Positions 23,341 through 31,324 of a stretch of DNA of 64,000 bases are shown piece by piece. Within the stretch, counting starts at the first letter, position 1. The number at the start of each line of letters is the position of its first letter. The DNA is from Roseateles_B sp041912595 (GTDB lineage Bacteria > Pseudomonadota > Gammaproteobacteria > Burkholderiales > Burkholderiaceae_C): positions 1-64,000 of the forward strand of contig JAYRMR010000013.1 in NCBI GenBank assembly GCA_041912595.1, given 5' to 3'. A model generated the notes under the pieces. It saw only the letters and a program-made list of their open reading frames with translations. It searched no databases and had not been told where the DNA came from. Both the position numbers and the translations under genes were made by a program.

Positions 23341-25947
23341 ATGAAGACACCCCGCCTGCGCCTGGCAAAGACCTGCGCCCTCATGCTCATGCTCGTCCTC
23401 TCCGGCTGCGGTGGCGGCGGTGGCGGGGGCGGTGGCAGCAACCCCGGCAGCAACGGCAACGGCACGTCCCCCGGCGGCAACGGCCAGCCCGCGGATGTAC
23501 TGGATGCCACCCTTCATCCGCTTAACGTTGGCGATATCCGTGCCTGGCGCGCCGCCGACGACGCGGACGGCCGGCGGCTCCGCATCGAGCGCGTGGACGG
23601 CCCGCTGGCCGTGCCTGGTGGCCAGGCCTTCGCCGTCAGGAGCTCGGCGGACCAGGGCACCCATGTGGAGGTGGAATACCTGCAGGTCCGTAGCGGCGGG
23701 GTCTACAGCGTGGCGGGCCCCGGCAGCGACCCGCTCACTGCCGCCGCGGGAAGCGTGCAGGTCTTCCGCCCCGGACTCGGGCTGGGGCAGACCGCCGTCC
23801 TGCTCGACCAGACACTCAGTGCCGACGTGAATGGCGACGGTCGGGCCGACGGCGTCGAGATGCATGCCGAGAGCACCTTCGTCGCCCGCGAGAACCTGAC
23901 GACGCGGCTGGGCAGCTTCTCCGGTACCGCCCACGTCCGCACGGTGGCCCGCAGCGTGATCCGGCCGGCCGGCAGCTCGAGCAGCGCGACGGTGGTCTTC
24001 ACGGAAGACCGCTGGTATGCGCCAGGCATCGGTCCCGTCCGGGCCCGGTCCACCACCGAGCAGAACGGCACGCGCACCGCCAGCAGCGACGAAGACGTGG
24101 TGGCCTACGGCGTCGGCAATGCCCACCAGCCCGCCACGGCGGCCCGGCTGCTGCGCGTGACGCCTGCTGCCACCGAGCGGCTGGCGCCGCAGGGCGTGGT
24201 CACACTGACCTTCGACCGCCCCGTGGATCCGTTCGCGCTGTGGGGCGAGGGCGGCCTGGTGCTGGTGGACGCCAGCGGCAAGACCGTGCCGGTGGCACCG
24301 TACGGTCCGGATGCCACGCTGACCGAGGTCCGCTTCATGGCGCAGACCCCGCTGGCTGACGGCAGCTATATCCTGCGCAATGGCGGCAGGGCGACAGACA
24401 TCAGCGGCCTGCCGCTGAGCAGCCCCGTGGCGACCGTCACCGTGGACGAGCACGGCCCCACCCTGATCAGCTCCCAGCCGGCGGACCACGCGGTCGACGT
24501 CGCCCTCACCGGCACGGTGCGCCTGGGGTTCAGCACGGAACTGCTCGCCAGGCCTGACACCGAAGCCTACATCGCGGTGTGGAACAGCCGCACGTGGAGC
24601 ACCCAGAACCTGCCGGCCCGCATCGAGGGCAAGGACCTGGTCGCCGCGCTGCCGGCAGCGCTGTACACGAGCGCCACCTATGCCTTGGAAGCCGGCAACG
24701 TCGTGGACCGACTCGGGCAGCCCCCCGCTTTCCACCGCGTGACCTTCACCACCAGCAACGGCGCCCTGCGGCAACCGCAGTCCATGATGGATGGCTGGCG
24801 GGTGGGCACCGTCCGTGAGCTGAACCTCGGCGGGCCCAACAGCCGGGACCTGGTCTTCCTGGCTCTTGACGGCAGCGACCGCATGAGCCTCTTCACCCGT
24901 GCGCGGCAGGCGGATGGGCGCTGGGCTGCGCCCATCCGGCGCCATGACTTCGCGGAGGGCCACGCCCGCCACGAGAGCCCGCTCATGGCCGCCGACTTCA
25001 ACGGCGACGGTCGCGCGGACCTGCTGCTGCGGTCGTCCTTCGGGGCCTGCACCCTGCTGCTCCAGCAGGCCGATGGCAGCTTCGTTCCGGAGAGCGTGAG
25101 CGAGCCGGGGCTCGTCTACGGCCCGCCCATGCTCGCCAGCGGCACCGACCCGGACGGCCGCGCCTGGGTGGCCCTCGCAAGCACCCAGATGAGCTTGTGG
25201 CGCCGCCTGGGGCCGCAGTCCTGGGTGGCGACCGTGGCGCTGCCCGTGGGCGCCCCGCCGGACATGTCCGCCCGCGACGCCACGATGGCCGACCTCAACG
25301 GCGACGGCCAGCAGGACTGGGTCTGGATCCGCGACGCCGCCGACGGGTCGGCCAGGCAGGAGCTGGCGTGGGCCATGCGGGACGGGGTCGCGTTCGGCGC
25401 CGAGCGCAAGCTCGTCCTGCCGGACGTGTGGTCGGCGCGACGGATCACCGTCGCTGACTTCAACAACGACGGGCGGCCCGACCTGGCGATCATGAGCGAC
25501 GGCGCCGGGGCGAGCCACCAGTTCCAGCTCTGGAGCCAGACGGCCGCCGGCAGCTTCGAGCCGGCCGCCACACCGTCGATCGACATGGCCTACGAGGTGA
25601 CCCGCTTTGCCGACATGAACCTCGACGGCCGGCAGGACATCATCCTGTGCCAGCCCTATACCGCCGATGTGCTCCTGCGCAGCGCCGATGGTGGCTGGCA
25701 AGGCCGCCAGAGCTTCCACCTCGACCAGCCCTGCACAGGCCTTCAGGCCCTGGACTGGAATGGCGACGGGGCCGTCGACCTCATCGCGGCCGGTCGGGTG
25801 CTGCTGGGCAGTAGCGGCCCGGATGCATGGGCGCAAGGCAGCGCCGCCCCGCGCAGCCGGGCGATGGCCATGCCGGCGAGCAAGCCGCAGCCGGGTGCCA
25901 CCTGGTGGTACCGCCTGAGCAGGCAGCCCTCGGGCATGCACCCCTGA
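23341..25947 (+). CDS. VCBS/FG-GAP repeat lipoprotein with Ig-like domains
   Basis: The ATG at 23341 follows GAGGAGA. The N-terminus has a lipoprotein signal with lipobox LSGC (MLMLVLSGCGGGG) and then a Gly/Asn/Ser-rich linker. Residues about 50-270 form an unrecognised domain. Two bacterial Ig-like (Big_5-type) domains follow (about 275-370, 375-475). The last 380 residues hold at least five FG-GAP/VCBS calcium-type repeats: DFNGDGRADLLL, DLNGDGQQDWVW, DFNNDGRPDLAI, DMNLDGRQDIIL and DWNGDGAVDLIA. These fold as a beta-propeller like integrin alpha. Expected at the outer membrane or surface, perhaps in adhesion. The ligand is unknown. Confidence 0.85.
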   Translation: MKTPRLRLAKTCALMLMLVLSGCGGGGGGGGGSNPGSNGNGTSPGGNGQPADVLDATLHPLNVGDIRAWRAADDADGRRLRIERVDGPLAVPGGQAFAVRSSADQGTHVEVEYLQVRSGGVYSVAGPGSDPLTAAAGSVQVFRPGLGLGQTAVLLDQTLSADVNGDGRADGVEMHAESTFVARENLTTRLGSFSGTAHVRTVARSVIRPAGSSSSATVVFTEDRWYAPGIGPVRARSTTEQNGTRTASSDEDVVAYGVGNAHQPATAARLLRVTPAATERLAPQGVVTLTFDRPVDPFALWGEGGLVLVDASGKTVPVAPYGPDATLTEVRFMAQTPLADGSYILRNGGRATDISGLPLSSPVATVTVDEHGPTLISSQPADHAVDVALTGTVRLGFSTELLARPDTEAYIAVWNSRTWSTQNLPARIEGKDLVAALPAALYTSATYALEAGNVVDRLGQPPAFHRVTFTTSNGALRQPQSMMDGWRVGTVRELNLGGPNSRDLVFLALDGSDRMSLFTRARQADGRWAAPIRRHDFAEGHARHESPLMAADFNGDGRADLLLRSSFGACTLLLQQADGSFVPESVSEPGLVYGPPMLASGTDPDGRAWVALASTQMSLWRRLGPQSWVATVALPVGAPPDMSARDATMADLNGDGQQDWVWIRDAADGSARQELAWAMRDGVAFGAERKLVLPDVWSARRITVADFNNDGRPDLAIMSDGAGASHQFQLWSQTAAGSFEPAATPSIDMAYEVTRFADMNLDGRQDIILCQPYTADVLLRSADGGWQGRQSFHLDQPCTGLQALDWNGDGAVDLIAAGRVLLGSSGPDAWAQGSAAPRSRAMAMPASKPQPGATWWYRLSRQPSGMHP

Positions 25948-26069
25948 CTCGGCGTATTCCCGAACCGCAAGGGGCGGGGCGCAGCCGGCACCCGGCATCT
26001 CGCCCCAGCGGCGGTGCGCTTCGCCCCGGCCGGACCGTATCGTCTGGCCAGGCCCCTCATCATCCCGGC

Positions 26070-27290
26070 ATGAACACCACCCCCTCCCGCCTCCTCTTCA
26101 TCGACTGGCTGCGCATCGCCGCCTTCGCGCTGCTGATCCCCTATCACGTGGGCATGTACTACGTGAGCTGGGGCTGGCACGTGAAGAACCCGGTGATCCA
26201 CGAGTCGCTCGAGCCCCTCATGCTGCTGAGCAATCCCTGGCGCATGGGGCTGCTGTTCCTGATCGGCGGCGTCGCCGCCAGCCAGCTGATGGGCAAGCTG
26301 CAGAGCCGCTGGAAGTTCGTGCGCGAGCGCAGCAGCCGCCTGCTGTGGCCGCTGCTGTTCGGCATGGCCGTGGTGGTGCCCATCCAGCCCTACCTGGAGG
26401 TGGTGCAGAAGATGGGCTACGCGGGCAGCTACCTCGACTTCCTGGGGCTCTACTTCAAGGCCTACCACGGCTTCTGCGAGGGCGACAAATGCCTGACGCT
26501 GCCCACCTGGAACCACCTCTGGTTCCTGCCCTACCTCTGGATCTACTGCCTGCTGGGCGCCCTGCTGGCCAAGCCCCTGGCACGCGGGGGTCAGGTCTTG
26601 CAGCGCGGCCTGCAGGGCCCGCGCGGGGCGCTGTGGCTGCTCGGTCTGGGCGTGCCGCTGATGGTGGCCCGCTGCTTCTACGGCCTCTTCCCCGTCACCC
26701 ACAACCTCACCGCCGACTGGTACAACCACATGGTCTCGCTGTGGCTGTTCCTGGTGGGCTGGATGGCAGCCTCCCAGGCCCCGGCGCTGTGGACCTGGGC
26801 CGAGCGCCTGCGCTGGCCGGCCTTGGTGGTCTTCCTGGCGGGCTGGGTGGGCTTCGGGCTCTACATGCGCCACTACGCCGACCACGACCCCTCGCAGTTC
26901 GTGCTTTACACCCAGCGCCTGCTCTACGGCCTGAAGCAGGGCGCCGCCCTGCTGGCCGTGCTGGGCTTCGGCAAGCGCCACCTGGACCGTGACCACCGCT
27001 GGCGCGCCGGCCTGAGCGCCGCCGTCTTCTGCGCCTATGTGCTGCACCAGAGCGTGATCGTGGGCCTGACGCCCCTGCTGGAGCCGCTGCAGCTGCCCGA
27101 CGGCCTGGAGGCCCTGCTCCTGATCGGACTGACTTTCCTGGCCTGCGCCGTGGCCTACCGCCTGGCAAGACCCGTCCCCGGCCTGCGCCGCCTGCTGGGC
27201 ATCGCCGCGCCCAAGACCCCTGCCCGGCAGACGGCGCGGGACGGGGCCACAATGCAGCTCCCTCAAGCCTCCGCCGCACAGCAGCCATGA
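26070..27290 (+). CDS. Acyltransferase family 3 (OpgC-like) membrane protein
   Basis: This 406-residue protein starts MNTTPSRLLFIDWLRIAAFA, the RxxxxDxxR-type opening of acyltransferase-3 proteins, and has about ten membrane helices. His in IPYHVGMYY and the motif WNHLWFLPYLWIYCLLGALL are typical of the MdoC/OpgC branch. Family members acylate periplasmic glucans, LPS or other envelope sugars. Its stop overlaps the glyoxalase start by ATGA. The acceptor is unknown, and no opgGH genes are adjacent. Confidence 0.82.
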   Translation: MNTTPSRLLFIDWLRIAAFALLIPYHVGMYYVSWGWHVKNPVIHESLEPLMLLSNPWRMGLLFLIGGVAASQLMGKLQSRWKFVRERSSRLLWPLLFGMAVVVPIQPYLEVVQKMGYAGSYLDFLGLYFKAYHGFCEGDKCLTLPTWNHLWFLPYLWIYCLLGALLAKPLARGGQVLQRGLQGPRGALWLLGLGVPLMVARCFYGLFPVTHNLTADWYNHMVSLWLFLVGWMAASQAPALWTWAERLRWPALVVFLAGWVGFGLYMRHYADHDPSQFVLYTQRLLYGLKQGAALLAVLGFGKRHLDRDHRWRAGLSAAVFCAYVLHQSVIVGLTPLLEPLQLPDGLEALLLIGLTFLACAVAYRLARPVPGLRRLLGIAAPKTPARQTARDGATMQLPQASAAQQP

Positions 27291-27733
27291 AGTACCTGCA
27301 CACGATGGTCCGCGTGACCGACCTGGACCAGTCCCTGAAGTTCTACCGCGACGCCCTGGGCCTGCGCGAGGTGCGCCGCACCGAGCACGAGGCCGGCCGC
27401 TTCACGCTGGTCTACCTGGCCGCCCCGGGCGATGCCGACGGCCCCTTCCAGCCGCAGGTCGAGCTGACCTACAACTGGCCCGCCCCGGACGGCACGGCCG
27501 AGGCCTACACCGGCGGGCGCAACTTCGGCCACCTGGCCTTTGCGGTGGACGACATCTACGCGGCCTGCCAGCGCCTGGCCGAGCACGGCGTGACGATTTC
27601 CCGCCCGCCCCGGGACGGCCGCATGGCCTTTGTGCGCTCGCCCGACAACATTTCCATCGAGTTGCTGCAGAATGGACCCGCCCTGGCTCCCGCCGAGCCC
27701 TGGGCGTCCATGCCCAATACCGGCAGCTGGTGA
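27287..27733 (+). CDS. gloA: Lactoylglutathione lyase (glyoxalase I)
   Basis: This 148-residue VOC-fold enzyme has the glyoxalase I metal ligands in the usual order: His in MKYLHTMVRV, Glu in QVELTYNW, His in FGHLAFAV and Glu in SIELLQNG. It isomerises the hemithioacetal of methylglyoxal and glutathione to S-lactoylglutathione, a cytosolic detoxification step. Length and motifs match the short bacterial nickel-type enzymes. The start overlaps the acyltransferase stop. Confidence 0.93.
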   Translation: MKYLHTMVRVTDLDQSLKFYRDALGLREVRRTEHEAGRFTLVYLAAPGDADGPFQPQVELTYNWPAPDGTAEAYTGGRNFGHLAFAVDDIYAACQRLAEHGVTISRPPRDGRMAFVRSPDNISIELLQNGPALAPAEPWASMPNTGSW

Positions 27734-27778
27734 TCGACCGGCGCCGGATGGGGCCCCGAGCCGCATCCCAGGAGCGCC

Positions 27779-28717
27779 ATGTCCGCACGCCGCCCCCGAT
27801 CGCCCCTCGCCTCGCCCCGCCGCGCCCCGCGCGCGGCCTCGATCCTGCTGGCCGCCTGCCTGGCGGTGCCGGGCGCGACCTTCGCGCAGGGGCAGGGCAA
27901 GCTCCTGCTCACGGGAGGCGTCAGCAGCATTGACGGCGCCGCCGGTGGCGGGCTCACGCCCTGGGCCCTGATCGGCAGCTATGCCGCGCCGGGCGAGGTC
28001 GGCGCCACCGCGTTCGCCACGCGGGTCCATACCCAGGACTACGGCCTGACGGTCGTCGGAGCGGCGCTGGGCCTGCACGACCGCTTCGAGCTGAGCCTCG
28101 CCCGCCAGGACTTCGCCACCGGCCCCACGGGCACGGCGCTCGGACTGCCGGGCTTGCATCTGAAGCAGGACATCTTCGGCGCCAAATGGCGGCTGGCCGG
28201 AGACGCGATCCTCGACAGCGACCGCTGGATGCCCCAGATCGCGTTCGGGCTCGAGCACAAGCGCAGCCATGCCGGCGCGCTGGCGCCCACGCTGGCCAGC
28301 CTCGGCGCGCGCTCGAGCGACACGGAGCTCTACCTCAGCGCCACCAAGCTGCTGCTGCGGCACAGCACGCTGCTGAGCCTGACGCTGCGCGCCACCCGCG
28401 CCAACCAGAACGGGCTGCTCGGCTACGGCGGCACCGCCAGCGGCCGCTACGGCCTGCATCCCGAGCTGTCCGTGGCCTACCTGATCAACCGCCATCTGGC
28501 CGTGGGCGCCGAGTACCGCGCCAAGCCGGACAAGCTCAACCCGTCCGCGCTGGGCCAGGGTCTGGCCGAGCAGGACTGGAAGGACGTCTACATCGCCTGG
28601 GCGCCGAGCAAGCAGTTCTCGCTGACCGCGGCGTGGGTGGACCTGGGCGCCATCGTGCCCGGCGTCGTGCCGCGGCGTCAGACGGGGCTGTACCTCTCGG
28701 CCCAGATCGCCTACTGA
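27779..28717 (+). CDS. DUF3034 family outer-membrane-like protein
   Basis: This 312-residue protein has a basic N-terminus, a signal peptide (SILLAACLAVPGATFAQG) and the DUF3034 opening KLLLTGGVSSIDGAAGGGLT. Alternating hydrophobic strands (LTVVGAALGLHDRFELSLAR, LSLTLRATRANQ, QFSLTAAWVDLG) and a C-terminal aromatic (AQIAY) suggest an outer-membrane beta-barrel. The family is found mainly in proteobacteria and its role is unknown. It is followed 44 bp later by a secreted truncated haemoglobin, so the two are likely co-transcribed. Confidence 0.82.
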   Translation: MSARRPRSPLASPRRAPRAASILLAACLAVPGATFAQGQGKLLLTGGVSSIDGAAGGGLTPWALIGSYAAPGEVGATAFATRVHTQDYGLTVVGAALGLHDRFELSLARQDFATGPTGTALGLPGLHLKQDIFGAKWRLAGDAILDSDRWMPQIAFGLEHKRSHAGALAPTLASLGARSSDTELYLSATKLLLRHSTLLSLTLRATRANQNGLLGYGGTASGRYGLHPELSVAYLINRHLAVGAEYRAKPDKLNPSALGQGLAEQDWKDVYIAWAPSKQFSLTAAWVDLGAIVPGVVPRRQTGLYLSAQIAY

Positions 28718-28761
28718 CCGGCCCCGCACGAAGCGCACCGGATGCCCCGAGGAGCCCGCCC

Positions 28762-29178
28762 ATGAACGCCAACGTCCTCATCCTGGCCCTGGTCCTCGCC
28801 GCCCCCGCGAGCGCGTGGGCGGACGAGAGCCTGTATGCCCGCCTGGGCGGCCAGGCCGCGCTGGAGACGGTCGTCGACGGCCTGCTGCAACGAGCCACGC
28901 GGGACCCACGCATCCAGGAGTTCTTCAAGGACACCAATGTCCGGCACCTGCGCACGCAGCTCGTGGAGCAGCTGTGCGCAGCGTCCGGCGGCCCTTGCCG
29001 CTACGAAGGCGAGACCATGAAGAACGCGCACGCCGCCATGGGCCTGCGGATGGCCCACTTCAATGCGCTGGTCGAGGACCTGCAGGACGCGCTGGACGCC
29101 GCCGGCGTGCCCTTCGCGCTGCAGGGCGAGCTGCTGGCGCTGCTCGCGCCCATGCACCGGGACATCGTCACCCGCTGA
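28762..29178 (+). CDS. Group 1 truncated haemoglobin with signal peptide
   Basis: The start at 28762 follows GAGGAG. The 138-residue product begins with a signal peptide (MNANVLILALVLAAPASAWA), then the truncated-globin sequence DESLYARLGGQAALETVVDG. The proximal haem His is in MAHFNALVEDL, and CD-region Phe residues are present (IQEFFKD). A Cys pair (EQLCAASGGPCRYEG) is unusual and could form a periplasmic disulphide. Likely role: haem-based O2/NO chemistry or electron transfer in the periplasm rather than the cytosol. Confidence 0.85.
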   Translation: MNANVLILALVLAAPASAWADESLYARLGGQAALETVVDGLLQRATRDPRIQEFFKDTNVRHLRTQLVEQLCAASGGPCRYEGETMKNAHAAMGLRMAHFNALVEDLQDALDAAGVPFALQGELLALLAPMHRDIVTR

Positions 29179-29228
29179 GCGCCCTCATGCAGCGCCCCGC
29201 CCTGCCGGCCCCCACGAAGGCGACTGCC

Positions 29229-29375
29229 TCAGCGGCGGGCCTGCGCGGCGGTGTCGTCCTTCACGTGCTTGAGGAAGTAGCGCAGATAGAAGCCGCCCAT
29301 GCTGAGGGTGATGGCCAGCACGGCCAGGCTCATCAGGCCCACATCGCTGGTGAACAGCAGTTCGATGGCTTTCAT
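29229..29375 (-). CDS. DUF3149 family small membrane protein
   Basis: This 48-residue product begins MKAIELLFTSDVGLMSLAVL, closely matching the DUF3149 family (FTSDVGLMSL core), and has one helix continuing AITLSMGGFYLRYF, then a charged tail KHVKDDTAAQARR. Such one-span inner-membrane proteins are widespread in Burkholderiales with unknown role. It starts at an ATG behind GGACTCCACC and ends 50 bp from the convergent truncated-haemoglobin gene. Family match and membrane helix make it a real gene despite its size. Confidence 0.75.
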   Translation of the reverse strand: MKAIELLFTSDVGLMSLAVLAITLSMGGFYLRYFLKHVKDDTAAQARR

Positions 29376-29504
29376 GGTGGAGTCCGGAAGTCGTTGATGG
29401 AGCCTTCATTGAACGGCGCCGCCCCGCCCCTGTCCTTGCCCTGGCGCAAAGTGGCACCGCCAGGCGCGCCCCAGTGCGCGGCGTCTCTGCGCTGGCGCAA
29501 AACC

Positions 29505-29858
29505 ATGCTGCCAGCGCTGCTCCTGGCCGTGTGGCCGCCCGCACCGGCGGCCCCGCGCGAGCCGCCGGCGCCGCCGGGTCTCGTGGAGGTGGCGCAGGCC
29601 TACCGGCGGCATGTGGAGGAAAGCAATGCCGCGCTCATCGAGACCCTCGGGCCGGCACGCGCCCGCGAGCAGATGGTGCGCATCGTGGAGCTGGAGGCCG
29701 TGCGCTGCGAGTACCACTCGGGCCGCAGCCATGTGTGCCGCATCGTCGTCGTCACCGAGGTCAACGGCCGGGTGGGGCAGCGGCGCGGCGGGGACATCCT
29801 CATGATCCCCGACGGCGAGGATGGCTGGCGGGTGCGCCTCGTGCGCCGCCCGCGCTAG
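29505..29858 (+). CDS. Hypothetical small exported protein
   Basis: The start at 29505 (MLPALLLAVWPPAPAAPREP) provides a signal peptide; an in-frame ATG at 29397-29399 would add a poorly coding leader. The mature 97 residues contain a helix (VEVAQAYRRHVEESNAALIE) and then a beta-type domain with two Cys (AVRCEYHSGRSHVCRIVVVT) and WRVRLVRR at the C-terminus. No family recognised. It converges on and overlaps the DUF2145 gene by four bases. It is probably periplasmic; function unknown. Confidence 0.6.
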   Translation: MLPALLLAVWPPAPAAPREPPAPPGLVEVAQAYRRHVEESNAALIETLGPARAREQMVRIVELEAVRCEYHSGRSHVCRIVVVTEVNGRVGQRRGGDILMIPDGEDGWRVRLVRRPR

Positions 29859-30772
29859 CCCTCGGCCGCGATCCAGCGGTCTCCCGGCCGCTCGGTGCAG
29901 GGCTCGTCAGGCCCGAAGCCGCCCTCGCGCACCAGCAGCCCCTCCGCGCGCTCGCAGAAGTCCACGCGACGGGCGTCGGGAAAGCGCCGCAGCAGCCAGT
30001 CCATCAGGCCCTGGGGCAGGCTGATGCGCTGGCGTGCGGCGGCGAGGTCCTCCTGCGGATGCTCCTGCAGATGCAGCCAGGGGCTGAACGCCGCCAGCCA
30101 GAGCCAGGGGCGACCGGGCAGCTGGATCACGGTGCCCTCGTAGCCCTGCCCGCGCAGCCATTGCTGGGCCTCGGGGCGATCCTGCGCATCGCCCCAGGCG
30201 GCCGCGAGCAGCTCCGCCAGCCATTGATTGCAGTTCTGGAAACGCAGGCCATAGACGTAGGCATTGGCGCTGTAGGCCGGATGCAGCAGCTGCAGGGCCC
30301 GCGCGTTGTCCAGCGCGACGTCGCGCAGCGCCTGCGCGGCTGGCGCCGGCAGCAACAGCAGGGCGACGAAGCCCTGCCCGGCGCGCTGCCCGCCCTGCAC
30401 GAAGGCGGCCAGGCCCTGGTCGAAGAGACGTGGGTGGCCGCTGTCGCAGTCGAAATAGAGCTGGCGCACGGCCCAGGGGCCCGCCGGGTTGTCGCGCAGG
30501 GCGAGGCCGGCATGCGAGTAGCGCTGGCCGAAACGCCGAAGGTCCAGGCCGTCGCGGGCGACGAGGGCCAGGTCTTGCCCACTCTGCGTCAGGAGCTCGC
30601 GCAGGGCCGCGCTGAAGCGCAGGGCGCGGGCCTGCTGGGCCACGGTCGGCTCGCGCTCGGCGGCACACAGCAGCTCGGCGCCTGCCCATGCGGGCGCCAG
30701 CGCGGCCAGGCTCAGCCCCGCGGCCAGCAGCACGCGGATCGCCCCGCGGGACAGCCGCCGAGGCGGGCTCAA
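29855..30772 (-). CDS. DUF2145 family exported protein
   Basis: This 305-residue protein has a signal peptide (VLLAAGLSLAALAPAWAGAE) and the DUF2145 features: a Cys/Glu start (LLCAAEREPTVAQQARALRF), ALVARDGLDLRRFGQRYSHA and FQNCNQWLAELL. The family is secreted or periplasmic and uncharacterised; the conserved Cys, His and Asn suggest an NlpC/P60-like catalytic site, which is my inference. The start overlaps the stop of the upstream gene by ATGA, so the two are co-transcribed. Confidence 0.82.
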   Translation of the reverse strand: MSPPRRLSRGAIRVLLAAGLSLAALAPAWAGAELLCAAEREPTVAQQARALRFSAALRELLTQSGQDLALVARDGLDLRRFGQRYSHAGLALRDNPAGPWAVRQLYFDCDSGHPRLFDQGLAAFVQGGQRAGQGFVALLLLPAPAAQALRDVALDNARALQLLHPAYSANAYVYGLRFQNCNQWLAELLAAAWGDAQDRPEAQQWLRGQGYEGTVIQLPGRPWLWLAAFSPWLHLQEHPQEDLAAARQRISLPQGLMDWLLRRFPDARRVDFCERAEGLLVREGGFGPDEPCTERPGDRWIAAEG

Positions 30773-31221
30773 CGCGTCACGGCCTGGCGCTGAAATTCGT
30801 GGCGCCAGGCGTCGTCCAGGGCCAGGAAGAAGGGCTCGGCGGCGCCCTCGCGGACAAAAGCCACGCCATAGGCCGGCGTGCTCACGGCGACGCGGTCGCC
30901 GGCCTGCAGCGCCGCGCGCTGCCGCACCTCGGCGGGCAGCAGCAGCGTGAACTGCTCGGCGTCGCCCTGCAGCTGCACGCGCTCCATGCCCGGGCGGCCG
31001 TCGGCTGCGGCGATCTCCACCACGCGGTAGGGGCCGGCCGCGACACGGCGGTCCGCCGAGCTGTTGCTCGAGCCCTGGATCGAGTCCGAGACGCTGCCCA
31101 CGGCCTTGGACACGCTGGCCGAGATCGACGCCACCGAGCTGCTGTCCGCTCGCGCCGCCAGGGGCGGCAGGGCAAGCAGCATGAGGGCGATGGCGGCGGG
31201 CAGGCGGCGGGGGTGTGTCAT
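30769..31221 (-). CDS. Hypothetical exported protein coupled to DUF2145
   Basis: The start at 31221 gives a signal peptide (MTHPRRLPAAIALMLLALPP, cut after ARA). The mature protein opens with a Ser-rich helix (SSSVASISASVSKAVGSVSD) and ends with a small beta domain (VVEIAAADGRPGMERVQLQG, RVAVSTPAYGVAFVREG). No family name recalled with certainty. Its ATGA overlap with the DUF2145 gene suggests joint function in the periplasm. Confidence 0.68.
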   Translation of the reverse strand: MTHPRRLPAAIALMLLALPPLAARADSSSVASISASVSKAVGSVSDSIQGSSNSSADRRVAAGPYRVVEIAAADGRPGMERVQLQGDAEQFTLLLPAEVRQRAALQAGDRVAVSTPAYGVAFVREGAAEPFFLALDDAWRHEFQRQAVTR

Positions 31222-31324
31222 GGCGGGGATGGGGTCAGCGTGAGGGGGCCGCGTGAGGGGGCGGCAGGCCCGGGCGAACGGCGTCCGCCCGTCCCGCAGC
31301 ATAGCGCCCCACCGTTCCCCAGCC

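Noticed and set aside
23107..25998. A 963-codon open frame antisense to the VCBS lipoprotein gene
   Set aside because: Shadow frame caused by high GC; composition is His/Arg/Gly-rich without any domain, and the plus strand encodes clear VCBS repeats with a lipoprotein signal.
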